Source: Pseudomonas bubulae
GTDB lineage: Bacteria; Pseudomonadota; Gammaproteobacteria; Pseudomonadales; Pseudomonadaceae
Direction of reading: 5' to 3'
DNA length: 64,000 nt
Assembly: GCF_037023725.1 (NCBI RefSeq)
Contig: NZ_CP146077.1
Span: forward strand, 1,959,001-2,023,000
Positions within the stretch are counted from its first letter, which is position 1. Each line of letters opens with the position of its first letter. The notes beneath the pieces were generated by a model. It worked only from the letters and a program-made list of their open reading frames with translations, had not been told where the DNA came from and ran no database searches. The position numbers and the translations under genes were made by a program. Of this stretch, positions 37,529-46,414 are shown in pieces.

Positions 37529-37654
37529 GTGCGGGTCGCATCTTGCGTAAGGTGGCGGCTATTCTACCTGCCTGACGGGCGCGCCTGAACCGTATGCGGT
37601 AAATGGCCGCTCGCTGATGTATTTTTGTATGTATTTACCGGGAAGGATCAACGC

Positions 37655-38119
37655 ATGTTTAAGCGACTCATGGCAGCAGTTACCGTCTGCGCCACATTAT
37701 TGCTGGCCGGCTGCGGAAATGATTATGGGGTCGATCAGCACGGACAGAAGATCGCCTCGGAGCGTCTGGACAAGCAATGGAAGGTCATCAACTACTGGGC
37801 CGAGTGGTGTGGCCCGTGTCGTATCGAGATTCCTGAACTCAACTCGCTGGAAAAACAGCTGCAGGGGCAGTCGGTGGGAGTGTTCGGGGTCAACTACGAT
37901 GGTTTGCAGGGCAAGGAGCTGAGCGACGCGAGTACCGCGCTGGGCATCACCTTTACCGTGCTGGCGCAGGATCCGGCGGAGGTGTTCGATTTGCCACGCA
38001 GCGAAGCCTTGCCGGTGACTTATATCCTGGATGAGAAAGGCAAGGTGCGGGCAACGTTGATGGGCGAGCAGACCGCGGCCGGTGTGTTGGCGAAGATCAA
38101 GGAATTGAGAGGGGCCTGA
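37655..38119 (+). CDS. Thioredoxin-like (TlpA/ResA type) lipoprotein
   Basis: The 154-residue protein starts at ATG 37655 after GGAAGG. It has a lipoprotein signal (LLLAGC, Cys20) and a thioredoxin fold with WCGPC (51-55) and the cis-Pro of LPVTYILDEKG. It should be a membrane-anchored thiol reductase in the periplasm. Asn at lipoprotein position +3 gives no clear inner-membrane retention signal. The gene runs convergent to the META-domain lipoprotein gene. Confidence 0.9.
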   Translation: MFKRLMAAVTVCATLLLAGCGNDYGVDQHGQKIASERLDKQWKVINYWAEWCGPCRIEIPELNSLEKQLQGQSVGVFGVNYDGLQGKELSDASTALGITFTVLAQDPAEVFDLPRSEALPVTYILDEKGKVRATLMGEQTAAGVLAKIKELRGA

Positions 38120-38128
38120 GTCGAAGCC

Positions 38129-38190
38129 ATCGCGAACAAACCCGCTCCCACAGGCTGGCACCAGTCTGTGGGAGCGGGCTTGCTCGTGAT
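38129..38190. repeat. REP doublet, tail-to-tail orientation
   Basis: ATCGCGAACAAACCCGCTCC at the left and TGTGGGAGCGGGCTTGCTCG (38167) at the right are inverted relative to each other with the outward arms reversed compared with the other doublets. It lies between the thioredoxin-like and META-domain genes, which are convergent. Confidence 0.8.
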
Positions 38191-38205
38191 TCAAGCGCCG
38201 CGGTA

Positions 38206-38610
38206 TCAGCCTTCTTCAGGCCAAAGCCGCAGCGGCTTGCCCTGTTCAGGCCAGAATCGCACCTGCTCGATCGGCGATATGTCCCAGCGCTGTACGGTCT
38301 GCAAGGCCTCGAAGAATCGCTGCTCCTGCTCCATCAACGCCGGCGCACAGGCCTTGCGGGTACTGCCTACGCCACCAAAGGTCAGCTTGTCGCCGTCGAG
38401 GGTGTAAGGTGCGAACCAATGGTTGCAACCGCCACTGCCATAGGCCCGGCCAGCATCGTCCAGGGTGACGGTCAGGTGGCTGTTGTCGATCAGCGGTCGT
38501 TCGCCGATCCACTCCAGCACGTAGGTGTGGTTTTGCTGCAACTTCACCGGATCACCCGCACACCCCGTCAGGCTTGCGCCCAGCACGGCCAGCAGGATCA
38601 AGCGTTTCAT
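38206..38610 (-). CDS. META-domain (HslJ-like) lipoprotein
   Basis: The 134-residue protein starts at ATG 38610, has the lipobox LTGC (Cys17), and carries a META/HslJ fold: SGGCNHWFAPYTLDGDKLTF followed by TRKACAP. HslJ is linked to heat shock and novobiocin resistance in E. coli. The start overlaps the stop of the upstream gene by four bases, so the two are coupled. Confidence 0.85.
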   Translation of the reverse strand: MKRLILLAVLGASLTGCAGDPVKLQQNHTYVLEWIGERPLIDNSHLTVTLDDAGRAYGSGGCNHWFAPYTLDGDKLTFGGVGSTRKACAPALMEQEQRFFEALQTVQRWDISPIEQVRFWPEQGKPLRLWPEEG

Positions 38611-39044
38611 TGCGCGGCCTTTTGGCATTGCGGGCACAGGTGCTTGCTGCCTTCAGTGCTCCAGCCCAGCTCGGCAATCCGCGCCGTGGCTGCGGGCTTT
38701 TGCGCCTTGGTGCCGAGTTTGGCGTCGACTGCGAACTCGAACTTCAGCTCTTTGGCGCAAGCATCGCAGTTGACCTGCCATTCATGAATCGCCAATTCGC
38801 CGAACACCGGCCCTTTGGTGACTGCAACCCACTGGCCACGCGGGTTGATCAGGTGGCGCACCTTGTCGACGCTCAAACGCATGGACAAGGTCTTGCTGCC
38901 CTTGAGGGACACAATCAGCACGTCACCGGCTTGAATCGAGCCGCCGTTGCCGGTGACTTGATACAGGCCCGGCGCCAGAGCGCGGCATTCAATCAGGGTG
39001 TGCTGCGGGTTAAGCAGGCTGTAGCGGAAATCGTGTTCGACCAT
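38607..39044 (-). CDS. Conserved hypothetical protein with two CxxC pairs
   Basis: The 145-residue protein has a good GGAGG site before ATG 39044. There is no signal peptide. CDAC (about 93-96) and CPQC (about 138-141) are spaced like a zinc ribbon with a long insert. The N-terminal part is beta-rich. It is upstream of, and coupled to, the META-domain lipoprotein gene. I do not recognise its function. Confidence 0.82.
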   Translation of the reverse strand: MVEHDFRYSLLNPQHTLIECRALAPGLYQVTGNGGSIQAGDVLIVSLKGSKTLSMRLSVDKVRHLINPRGQWVAVTKGPVFGELAIHEWQVNCDACAKELKFEFAVDAKLGTKAQKPAATARIAELGWSTEGSKHLCPQCQKAAQ

Positions 39045-39095
39045 GGGTCCTCCAAGTAAGTCGCTATGCTAGCACGCAGGCATCAAAGTCCAGAC

Positions 39096-40085
39096 TCAAC
39101 CTTCGATCAGGTTTTGCGCCGTACCGTTTCTCCAGGCTGCGATATTGCTCAGGGTCGTGCTGGCAATTGCATTCAACGCCTCGCGGGTCAGAAACGCCTG
39201 ATGGGCCGTGATGATCACATTGGGGAAAGTCAGCAGCCGGGCCAGCACGTCATCCTGCAAGGGCAGGTCGGAGCGGTCCTCGAAGAACAGTTGGGCCTCT
39301 TCTTCGTACACATCCAGCCCAAGATAGCCCAATTGGCCACTTTTCAGCGCCTCAATCAGCGCCGGCGTGTCGACCAGCGCCCCCCGTCCGGTGTTGATCA
39401 GCATGGCGCCGTGCATGAGGGTGGCCAGGCTGGTGGCGTTGATCAGGTGCTTGTTGTCTGCGGTCAACGGGCAGTGCAGGGAAATGATATGCGAACCGGC
39501 CAGCAGTTCGGGCAGGCTGACGTAGCGAGCGCCCAGCGCCAGCAGTTCGGCGTTTGGATAAGGGTCGAAGCACAGCAGCTTGCAGCCGAAACCGGCCATG
39601 ATCTTGCCGAACGTGGCGCCGATCTGGCCGGTGCCCACCACGCCCACGGTCTTGCCCACCAGATCGAAACCGGTCAGCCCGTGCAGAGTGAAGTCGCCTT
39701 CGCGGGTGCGGTTGTAGGCGCGGTGCAAGCGGCGGTTGAGCGCCAGGATAAGGGCCACGGCATGTTCGGCGACGGCGTGGGGGGAGTACGCGGGGACGCG
39801 CACCACACTCAGGCCCAGGCGTTTGGCGGCGGGCAGATCCACATGGTTGTAGCCGGCCGAGCGCAGGGCGATCAGGCGGGTGCGGCCAGCAGCCAGTTGC
39901 TCCAGCACCGGGGCGCTGAGGTCGTCGTTGATAAACGGACAGATCACTTCGTAGTCATGGGCCAGTGCTACGGTGTCCAGGGTCAGGCGCGCGGGCTGGA
40001 AATGCAGCTCGTTACCGTCGTCTTGTGCGGCCGCGATGAAACTGTCGCGGTCGTAGGTCTGGCTGCTGAAAAGAATCGTGCGCAT
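39096..40085 (-). CDS. ldhA: D-2-hydroxyacid dehydrogenase (D-lactate dehydrogenase type)
   Basis: The 329-residue protein has the Rossmann GVVGTGQIG (about 151-159) and the catalytic Arg, Glu and His set (ALRSAGYNH, DVYEEEAQ, ITAHQAFLT). It reduces pyruvate to D-lactate with NADH in fermentative relatives. It lies just downstream of gacS on the same strand, as in P. aeruginosa (PA0927), with a REPIN between the two. Confidence 0.93.
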   Translation of the reverse strand: MRTILFSSQTYDRDSFIAAAQDDGNELHFQPARLTLDTVALAHDYEVICPFINDDLSAPVLEQLAAGRTRLIALRSAGYNHVDLPAAKRLGLSVVRVPAYSPHAVAEHAVALILALNRRLHRAYNRTREGDFTLHGLTGFDLVGKTVGVVGTGQIGATFGKIMAGFGCKLLCFDPYPNAELLALGARYVSLPELLAGSHIISLHCPLTADNKHLINATSLATLMHGAMLINTGRGALVDTPALIEALKSGQLGYLGLDVYEEEAQLFFEDRSDLPLQDDVLARLLTFPNVIITAHQAFLTREALNAIASTTLSNIAAWRNGTAQNLIEG

Positions 40086-40121
40086 GGGGTCTTCCTTGGT
40101 CTGTAACTACAAATCGGCTTT

Positions 40122-40208
40122 TGTGGGAGCGGGCTTGCTCGCGATGGCATCACGGCGGTTTACCTGACATACCGCGCCGCCCGAATCGCGAGCAAGCCCG
40201 CTCCCACA
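40122..40208. repeat. REPIN (REP doublet), 87 bp
   Basis: Outer arms TGTGGGAGCGGGCTTGCTCG and CGAGCAAGCCCGCTCCCACA are exact complements, with about 46 bases between that include GTTTACCTGACA. The same centre occurs at 45298-45385. It lies after gacS and before ldhA. Confidence 0.92.
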
Positions 40209-40219
40209 CCATGATTTTG

Positions 40220-42985
40220 CTATGCCGTACTCCGTGCCTCTTTGGCCAGACGGGTGATGGCCAGGTCCAGTTCGTCGAGGGCGGCATCGGCGTTGGGGCT
40301 GGTTTGCTTGAGCAGGGTCTCGCTGCGCTGGCAGGCCGCACGCAATTGCGGTACGCCGCAGTAACGGGTTGCGCCGTGCAAGCGGTGGACGCGCTCGATC
40401 AACGCGTTGTTGTCTCTGGCCTCACGGGCCTGGCGGATAGCGTCGCGGTCGGCTTCCAGCGAAGCCAGCAGCATGGCCAGCATGTCGATGGCCAGGTCCG
40501 CCTTGCCTGCCGCCAGTCGCAGCCCCTCATCGTGGTCGAGGACGAGCAGTTGCGTGGTGTGACGGGCCGGTTCGTGCGAGTTGTCGCTGGCCTGATTGCG
40601 CAAGGCCAAGCCCGTCCACTTCAACACCACTTGGGCCAACTGCCGTTCGCTGATCGGTTTGGTCAGGTAGTCGTCCATGCCGCTTTGCAGCAAGGCGCGT
40701 TTTTCGTTGGCCATGGCGTGGGCTGTGAGTGCAACGATCGGCAGCGGCGTACAGTGGCGCTCGCTTTCCCACTGGCGCAGGACTTCGGTGGTCTCGCGCC
40801 CGTCCATGCCGGGCATTTGCACATCCATCAGCACCAGATCGAAATCGTGTGCCTTGACCGCATCAATGGCGGCATAACCGCTGTCCGCTGCAGTCACCTT
40901 GGCGCCCATGCCTTCAAGCAGGGTTTGCACCAGCAGCAGATTGGCCGGGTTGTCATCCACACACAGAATGCGCGGCGCGCGGCTGGCCAGCGGTTCGCCG
41001 GGCTCGCTGCGGGTTTGTCGCGGGCTGACCAGGTCGGCCAGGGCCCGACGCAGTTTGCGGGTGCAGGCGGGTTTGGCCTGGAGCTGGCTGTGGGGGTTGT
41101 CCACCACCGCGTTGAACAGGCCCTGCTCGGTGGTCGGGCACAGAACCAGTACCTTGCAACCCAGGTGCTCGAGATCCCAGATGTGCTGGTTGAGACGCTC
41201 TGGCGGGGTGTCATTGGCCGTTACGCCCAGAACTGCCAGATCAATAGCCTGGGCGGTCTGGTGAGCGCCGGTCACACAATTGGTGAGGTTTTCCAGAGTA
41301 GTGCAGGGCGTGACTTCCAGGCCGCAGTCTTCCAGTTGATGGTGCAGGGCCTGGCGGGCCAGGTCGTGTTTTTCCAGGATGGCTACGCGCCGGCCCAGCA
41401 GCGGCGCGCCGGGCAAGTCTTCGACATCATCGCGAGCCTTGGGCAGCCTGACGCTGATCCAGAACACCGAGCCTTCGCCAGGGGTGCTTTCAACGCCGAT
41501 TTCGCCGCCCATCTGTTCGACCAGTCGCTTGGAAATCACCAGCCCCAACCCGGTGCCGCCGGGCTGGCGAGACAGTGAGTTGTCAGCCTGGCTGAAAGCC
41601 TGGAACAGGGCGCGGATATCCTGGGCGGTCAGGCCGATGCCGGTGTCCTGCACGCTGATGCGCAGTTGCACACTGCCGTCGGTTTCATTTTCGTCCTGGT
41701 CTTCAAGCATGGCCCGCACCGCGATGGTGCCCTCGCGGGTGAACTTGATGGCGTTGTTGATCAGGTTGGTGAGGATTTGCTTGAGCCGCAGCGGGTCGCC
41801 GATCAGCGACAGCGGGGTGTCGCGATACACCAGGCTGACCAGTTCCAGGCCTTTGTCGTGGGCCGAAGGGGCGAGGATGGTCAGGGTGTCCTGCAGCAGG
41901 TCGCGCAAATTGAACGGAATGCTGTCGAGCACCAGCTTGCCGGCTTCGATTTTCGAAAAATCGAGAATCTCGTTGATGATGCCCAGCAGGTTGTCGGCCG
42001 ATTTTTCGATGGTGTTCAGGTAGTCGAACTGGCGCGGGGTCAACTCGCTTTTTTGCAGCAGGTGGGTAAAACCGAGGATACCGTTGAGCGGGGTGCGGAT
42101 TTCGTGGCTCATGTTGGCCAGAAACTCGGACTTTATACGGCTGGCCTCCAGGGCTTCCTTGCGGGCCAGATCGAGTTCAAGGTTCTGGATTTCGATGGTT
42201 TCGAGATTCTGGCGCACGTCTTCGGTGGCCTGGTCGACGCTGTGCTGCAGTTCTTCCTGGGCATTGTGCAGGGTTTCGGCCATGCGGTTGATGCCCGAGG
42301 CCAGTTCGTCAAGTTCGTGGCTGCCCAGTGGCGGCAGGCGGGTTTCCAGATGCCCGTCCTTGAGCTGGGCCACGGCTTGTTTGATTTGCCCCAGCGGTGC
42401 GTTGATGGTGCGGCTCATGCGCAAGGCCAGCAGGGTGGTCAGCACCAGCCCGGTGACGATCAGCAACAGGCTGGCAAACAGGTTGCGATAGCTGCGCAGC
42501 AGCATGCCGTTATGGGACAGCTCCAGTTCGACCCAGCCCAGCAGGCGATGGGCTTCGTTAGGGATCACATCCCCGGCCAGGTTGCGATGGCGGCCAAATA
42601 CCGGCAATAAATAGCGCGTGGCATCGTTGTCGGTACGCTGTTGCAGATGGGTACTGCTGCCCAGTGGAGCCTGATTGAGCATGATCGGCCCGGCATGGGC
42701 CAGCGGTTCGTGGTTGGCGTTGAGGAACGCCACGGCGCGCACATCCTGTTGTTCCAGAGATTCGGTGGCGATACGGGCCAGCAATGCGGTGTCGTGGCGC
42801 CCCATGGCGGGGGCGACCAGGGGGGCGAGTTGTTCGGCGATCATTTCCCCGCGCTGCAACAGTTGCGATTGCAGTTCGGACTGTTGCAGCCAGGTGAAAT
42901 AGCCGCCGAGCACGCTTGCCATCAAACTGACGGGCAATAGCGTTAACAGCAATACGCGGCCTTTGATACCGAGGTTTTTAAGCAC
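40220..42985 (-). CDS. gacS: Hybrid sensor kinase GacS (BarA)
   Basis: The 921-residue protein has two membrane helices (about 10-30 and 169-190) around a periplasmic sensor, then HAMP, a His-kinase domain with His294 (MSHEIRTPLNGILG) and an ATPase domain to about 515. A receiver-like region without the phospho-Asp (about 530-650), a true receiver with Asp721 (LVLMDVQMPGMDG) and a C-terminal Hpt domain with His867 (VHRLHG) complete it. GacS activates GacA and the Rsm small RNAs that control secondary metabolism, biofilm and virulence. ldhA and the two-component pair beside it match P. aeruginosa PA0927-PA0930. Confidence 0.97.
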   Translation of the reverse strand: MLKNLGIKGRVLLLTLLPVSLMASVLGGYFTWLQQSELQSQLLQRGEMIAEQLAPLVAPAMGRHDTALLARIATESLEQQDVRAVAFLNANHEPLAHAGPIMLNQAPLGSSTHLQQRTDNDATRYLLPVFGRHRNLAGDVIPNEAHRLLGWVELELSHNGMLLRSYRNLFASLLLIVTGLVLTTLLALRMSRTINAPLGQIKQAVAQLKDGHLETRLPPLGSHELDELASGINRMAETLHNAQEELQHSVDQATEDVRQNLETIEIQNLELDLARKEALEASRIKSEFLANMSHEIRTPLNGILGFTHLLQKSELTPRQFDYLNTIEKSADNLLGIINEILDFSKIEAGKLVLDSIPFNLRDLLQDTLTILAPSAHDKGLELVSLVYRDTPLSLIGDPLRLKQILTNLINNAIKFTREGTIAVRAMLEDQDENETDGSVQLRISVQDTGIGLTAQDIRALFQAFSQADNSLSRQPGGTGLGLVISKRLVEQMGGEIGVESTPGEGSVFWISVRLPKARDDVEDLPGAPLLGRRVAILEKHDLARQALHHQLEDCGLEVTPCTTLENLTNCVTGAHQTAQAIDLAVLGVTANDTPPERLNQHIWDLEHLGCKVLVLCPTTEQGLFNAVVDNPHSQLQAKPACTRKLRRALADLVSPRQTRSEPGEPLASRAPRILCVDDNPANLLLVQTLLEGMGAKVTAADSGYAAIDAVKAHDFDLVLMDVQMPGMDGRETTEVLRQWESERHCTPLPIVALTAHAMANEKRALLQSGMDDYLTKPISERQLAQVVLKWTGLALRNQASDNSHEPARHTTQLLVLDHDEGLRLAAGKADLAIDMLAMLLASLEADRDAIRQAREARDNNALIERVHRLHGATRYCGVPQLRAACQRSETLLKQTSPNADAALDELDLAITRLAKEARSTA

Positions 42986-43187
42986 ACAACTCTCCAGCCC
43001 TGCATTCTTTTAAGAGTGATCCGGGCTTCCCGCCCGGATCAGGTGGCAGTGTAGCCATATGGTGCCCGGCAAATCTTTGAAAATTTGCCATCAATTTCGG
43101 TTTATCAGACGGGGTAAAGCCCGTGCCGGTTGCCCGCAGGGGCTCAATCTTGAATAATCGCCGATTGAGAATTACTTGCAGACGCTA

Positions 43188-43916
43188 ATGAATCCCGTAG
43201 CTGTTAGCCCCTCGCGCCTACTGACCATTGAAGACGACCCCGTTCTGGGCGCCTATCTGCACGAGCAACTGGGGCGTTGCGGGTTTGACGTTATCTGGTG
43301 CCAGAATGGCCTGGAAGGTCTGGCCCGTGCCCGCCAGGAGCACTTTGACGTGGTGCTGATGGATATCCTGCTGCCCGGCATGAATGGCTTGCAGGTGCTG
43401 ACGCAACTGCGTCAGACCCACGCTTTGCCGGTGATCCTGATGTCGGCGCTGGGTGCCGAGGCCGACCGTATCAGCGGTTTCCAGCTGGGCGCCGATGATT
43501 ATTTGCCCAAGCCGTTCAGCATGGCCGAACTGCGGGTGCGCATTCAGGCCATCCTGCGTCGCGTGGCCCTGGATCGCATGCCTGGCGCCCCAACGGTGCA
43601 GGAACTGCCACCGGCCGAGAGCGGTTTGCTGTTCGACGACGAGGCGTGCGATGTGCGCCGGGGCGAGCAATGGGCCGGGTTGACCCGCAGCGAGTTCCGT
43701 CTGCTCGATACCCTGCAGCGCAATGCCGACGAAGTGTTGAGCAAGGCCTTTCTCTATCAGCAGGTCTTGCAGCGCGGCTATGCAGCCCATGACCGCAGCC
43801 TGGACATGCATATCAGCCAGATCCGGCGAAAGCTCAAAACTATCGGCTATTACCAGCATGAAGTACGCACGGTGTGGGGCAAGGGCTATGTCCTTAGTGC
43901 CAGCGATGCCCCGTAA
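43188..43916 (+). CDS. OmpR-family response regulator
   Basis: The 242-residue protein starts at ATG 43188; TTG at 43176 is possible but less likely. It has a receiver domain with Asp60 region VVLMDILLPGMNG and a winged helix (VLSKAFLYQQVLQRGYAAHDRSLD; SQIRRKLK). It is transcribed away from gacS and is the counterpart of P. aeruginosa PA0929. The kinase start lies inside its 3' end. The regulon is unknown to me. Confidence 0.9.
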   Translation: MNPVAVSPSRLLTIEDDPVLGAYLHEQLGRCGFDVIWCQNGLEGLARARQEHFDVVLMDILLPGMNGLQVLTQLRQTHALPVILMSALGAEADRISGFQLGADDYLPKPFSMAELRVRIQAILRRVALDRMPGAPTVQELPPAESGLLFDDEACDVRRGEQWAGLTRSEFRLLDTLQRNADEVLSKAFLYQQVLQRGYAAHDRSLDMHISQIRRKLKTIGYYQHEVRTVWGKGYVLSASDAP

Positions 43917-45267
43917 GGTGCCCGGCAAGAATTCGGTGTTCTGGAAGCTGGCGTGTTTGCTGGTGGTTTTCTGCTTGCTGATGATCTGGCTCAGTTGGTC
44001 CTGGGGTCGCTATATGGACAAGCGCACCGGCTTTTTGTCCGAGCAGGCCCACGGCACCCTGGTGCGCTATGCCGGTGAGGCCGAGCGCGCCTGGGAGAGC
44101 GCTCAGCAAGCCGGCGTCGACCAGTGGTTGCAGGGCATTGGGCACAGGGAGCCGGGCTGGGTCGGGGTGATTGGTCAGGACCTGCAGTCGCTGAGCAGCT
44201 ACCCGCTGAGTGATCGAGAAAGTGAGCGGCTGACCTTTTTGCGCGGCCTGGACTGGCCCATCAGCCATATCAAGACGGCGCGGCCATGGATAAAGGTGCC
44301 CTTTCCCCGCGACCCGTCGGCGGGCAGCCTGGTGATCGAGTTGCCGCAACGCTTTATGCCCGGGCGCTCCCAGGTGATCTGGCGGATTGTCACCAACGGC
44401 GTAATTCCTGGCTTGTTGACCCTGTTGCTGTGCGTGGGCCTGTACCGCGTGCTGATCGTGCCGCTTAACCATCTTCGCGAACAGGCCAATGCCTGGCGGG
44501 CTGATCAACTGGGGGCGCGGCTATCGAGCCAGATCACCAGCCGCCAGGACGAACTGGGTGAGCTGGCGCGGGCGTTCGATCAGATGTCCGAGCGCTTGCA
44601 GAGTACGGTCTCGCAACAGCAGCAATTGCTCCGCGACTTGTCCCATGAGCTGCGCACGCCCTTGAGCCGTTTGCGGGTAGCCTGTGACAGCGAGCAGGGG
44701 GGCGAGGCCTTGCGTGAGCGCCTGGGCCGTGAAGTCGACGGCATGCAACGGCTGGTCGAAGACACCTTGCAACTGGCCTGGCTGGATGCCGAGCGCGGGC
44801 CGCTGCCGGTGGAAGACATTCAGGTGCAGGCGCTGTGGGAGATGCTCACCGAAAACGCCCGCTTTGAAAGTGGCTGGCCGCAATCGCGACTGCCTTGTCT
44901 GGTGGATGAGCATTGCTGGGTGCGCGGGCATCTCAACAGCCTGGCTCAAGCCATGGAAAATATCCTGCGCAATGCCATTCGCCATTCACCACCCGAGGGT
45001 ATCGTCAGCCTTGATGGCCGGCGCGAAGGCAATATGTGGCACCTGTGGCTCGATGACCAGGGCGCAGGTGTGGCACCTGAAGAACTGGAGCGGATCTTTG
45101 CGCCTTTTACCCGCCTTGATGGCTCGCGTCCCGGCGATGGCGGCTTTGGTCTGGGCCTGAGTATTGCGCGCAATGCCCTGCGGCTGCAGGGTGGCAGTTT
45201 GTGGGCAGAGAACCACGGCGGCGGGTTGCGGGTGCATGTTCGTTTGCTTGCCGGACATGCCGCGTAA
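43888..45267 (+). CDS. Sensor histidine kinase, partner of 43188 regulator
   Basis: The protein has 459 residues from ATG 43888 with AAGGG just before it; ATG 43906 would be six residues shorter. It has two membrane helices (about 18-39 and 161-183), HAMP, the His box DLSHELRTPLSRLRVACDS and an ATPase domain with DGGFGLGLSIAR. It overlaps the response-regulator gene by 29 bases, so translation is coupled. Counterpart: P. aeruginosa PA0930. Confidence 0.9.
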   Translation: MSLVPAMPRKVPGKNSVFWKLACLLVVFCLLMIWLSWSWGRYMDKRTGFLSEQAHGTLVRYAGEAERAWESAQQAGVDQWLQGIGHREPGWVGVIGQDLQSLSSYPLSDRESERLTFLRGLDWPISHIKTARPWIKVPFPRDPSAGSLVIELPQRFMPGRSQVIWRIVTNGVIPGLLTLLLCVGLYRVLIVPLNHLREQANAWRADQLGARLSSQITSRQDELGELARAFDQMSERLQSTVSQQQQLLRDLSHELRTPLSRLRVACDSEQGGEALRERLGREVDGMQRLVEDTLQLAWLDAERGPLPVEDIQVQALWEMLTENARFESGWPQSRLPCLVDEHCWVRGHLNSLAQAMENILRNAIRHSPPEGIVSLDGRREGNMWHLWLDDQGAGVAPEELERIFAPFTRLDGSRPGDGGFGLGLSIARNALRLQGGSLWAENHGGGLRVHVRLLAGHAA

Positions 45268-45297
45268 ACGCTCAGGCCGCGGCTGTATAGACATCCC

Positions 45298-45385
45298 TGT
45301 GGGAGCGGGCTTGCCCGCGATGGTATCAGTCCGTTTTACCTGACAGACCGCGGCGTCAGAATCGCGGGCAAGCCCGGCTCCCACA
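45298..45385. repeat. REPIN (REP doublet), 88 bp
   Basis: TGTGGGAGCGGGCTTGCCCG and CGGGCAAGCCCGGCTCCCAC form the arms (one base inserted at the right), with the same central GTTTTACCTGACA type of sequence as the copy at 40122. It lies after the kinase gene. Confidence 0.9.
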
Positions 45386-45511
45386 GGAATTATTGTGATG
45401 GGCTTGCGGCGCTTATAGCCTTTAACCATAAGCACCGTACTTTGCGTGATATGGGCTGTCGGCGTTTGTCGGTATGATGTGCGACCCCGCGGTCTGGATT
45501 GCGAATACGCC

Positions 45512-46414
45512 ATGACATTGCAGTACCCAACTATCGCCGATTGCGTCGGCAACACTCCACTGGTGCGCTTGCAGCGCCTGGCTGGAAACACTACCAACAC
45601 CTTGTTGCTCAAGCTCGAAGGGAACAACCCTGCAGGCTCGGTCAAGGACCGTCCGGCTCTGTCGATGATTGCCCGCGCCGAAGCGCGCGGCCAGATCCAG
45701 GCTGGCGATACCCTGATTGAAGCCACCTCGGGCAATACCGGGATTGCCCTGGCCATGGCCGCGGCGATCAAGGGCTACAAGATGATCCTGATCATGCCCG
45801 ACAATTCCAGCGCCGAGCGCAAGGCTGCCATGACCGCCTACGGTGCCGAGCTGATCCTGGTCAGTCAGGAAGAGGGCATGGAAGGCGCCCGCGACCTGGC
45901 CGACAAGATGCAGGCCCAGGGCCTGGGCAAGGTGCTCGACCAGTTTGCCAACGGTGACAACCCCGAGGCTCACTACACCGGTACGGGCCCGGAAATCTGG
46001 CGTCAGACCAACGGTACCATCACCCACTTCATCAGTTCGATGGGTACTACCGGTACCATCATGGGCGTGTCGCGCTACCTCAAGGAGCAAAACCCGGGCG
46101 TGCAGATCGTCGGTTTGCAGCCGATGGAAGGCGCTGCCATTCCGGGCATCCGCCGCTGGCCGACCGAGTACTTGCCCAAGATCTACCAGGCCGACCGCGT
46201 AGACCGCATCGTCGACATGGCCCAGCGCGAAGCCGAAGACGTCACCCGCCGACTGGCCCGTGAAGAAGGCATTTTCTGTGGTGTGTCCTCGGGCGGGGCG
46301 GTGGCAGCGATGCTGCGCCTGAACCAGGAAGTCGAAAACGCGGTGATGGTCGCGATCATTTGTGACCGAGGCGACCGTTATCTGTCGACCGGCATTTACG
46401 ATGCGCCCAACTGA
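45512..46414 (+). CDS. cysM: Cysteine synthase B
   Basis: The 300-residue protein starts at ATG 45512. It uses pyridoxal phosphate: Lys45 in [12 protein letters not shown] forms the Schiff base, SGNTGIAL binds the cofactor phosphate side, and [11 protein letters not shown] follows. It makes cysteine from O-acetylserine (and thiosulfate). Its stop codon overlaps the rlmD start by one base (TGATG). The upstream 126 bases after the REPIN hold its promoter. Confidence 0.96.
   Translation: MTLQYPTIADCVGNTPLVRLQRLAGNTTNTLLLKLEGNNPAGSVKDRPALSMIARAEARGQIQAGDTLIEATSGNTGIALAMAAAIKGYKMILIMPDNSSAERKAAMTAYGAELILVSQEEGMEGARDLADKMQAQGLGKVLDQFANGDNPEAHYTGTGPEIWRQTNGTITHFISSMGTTGTIMGVSRYLKEQNPGVQIVGLQPMEGAAIPGIRRWPTEYLPKIYQADRVDRIVDMAQREAEDVTRRLAREEGIFCGVSSGGAVAAMLRLNQEVENAVMVAIICDRGDRYLSTGIYDAPN

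Noticed and set aside
39066-41578. Two long plus-strand frames opposite ldhA and gacS
   Set aside because: Both are antisense shadows, one running through a REPIN; ldhA and gacS are unmistakable.
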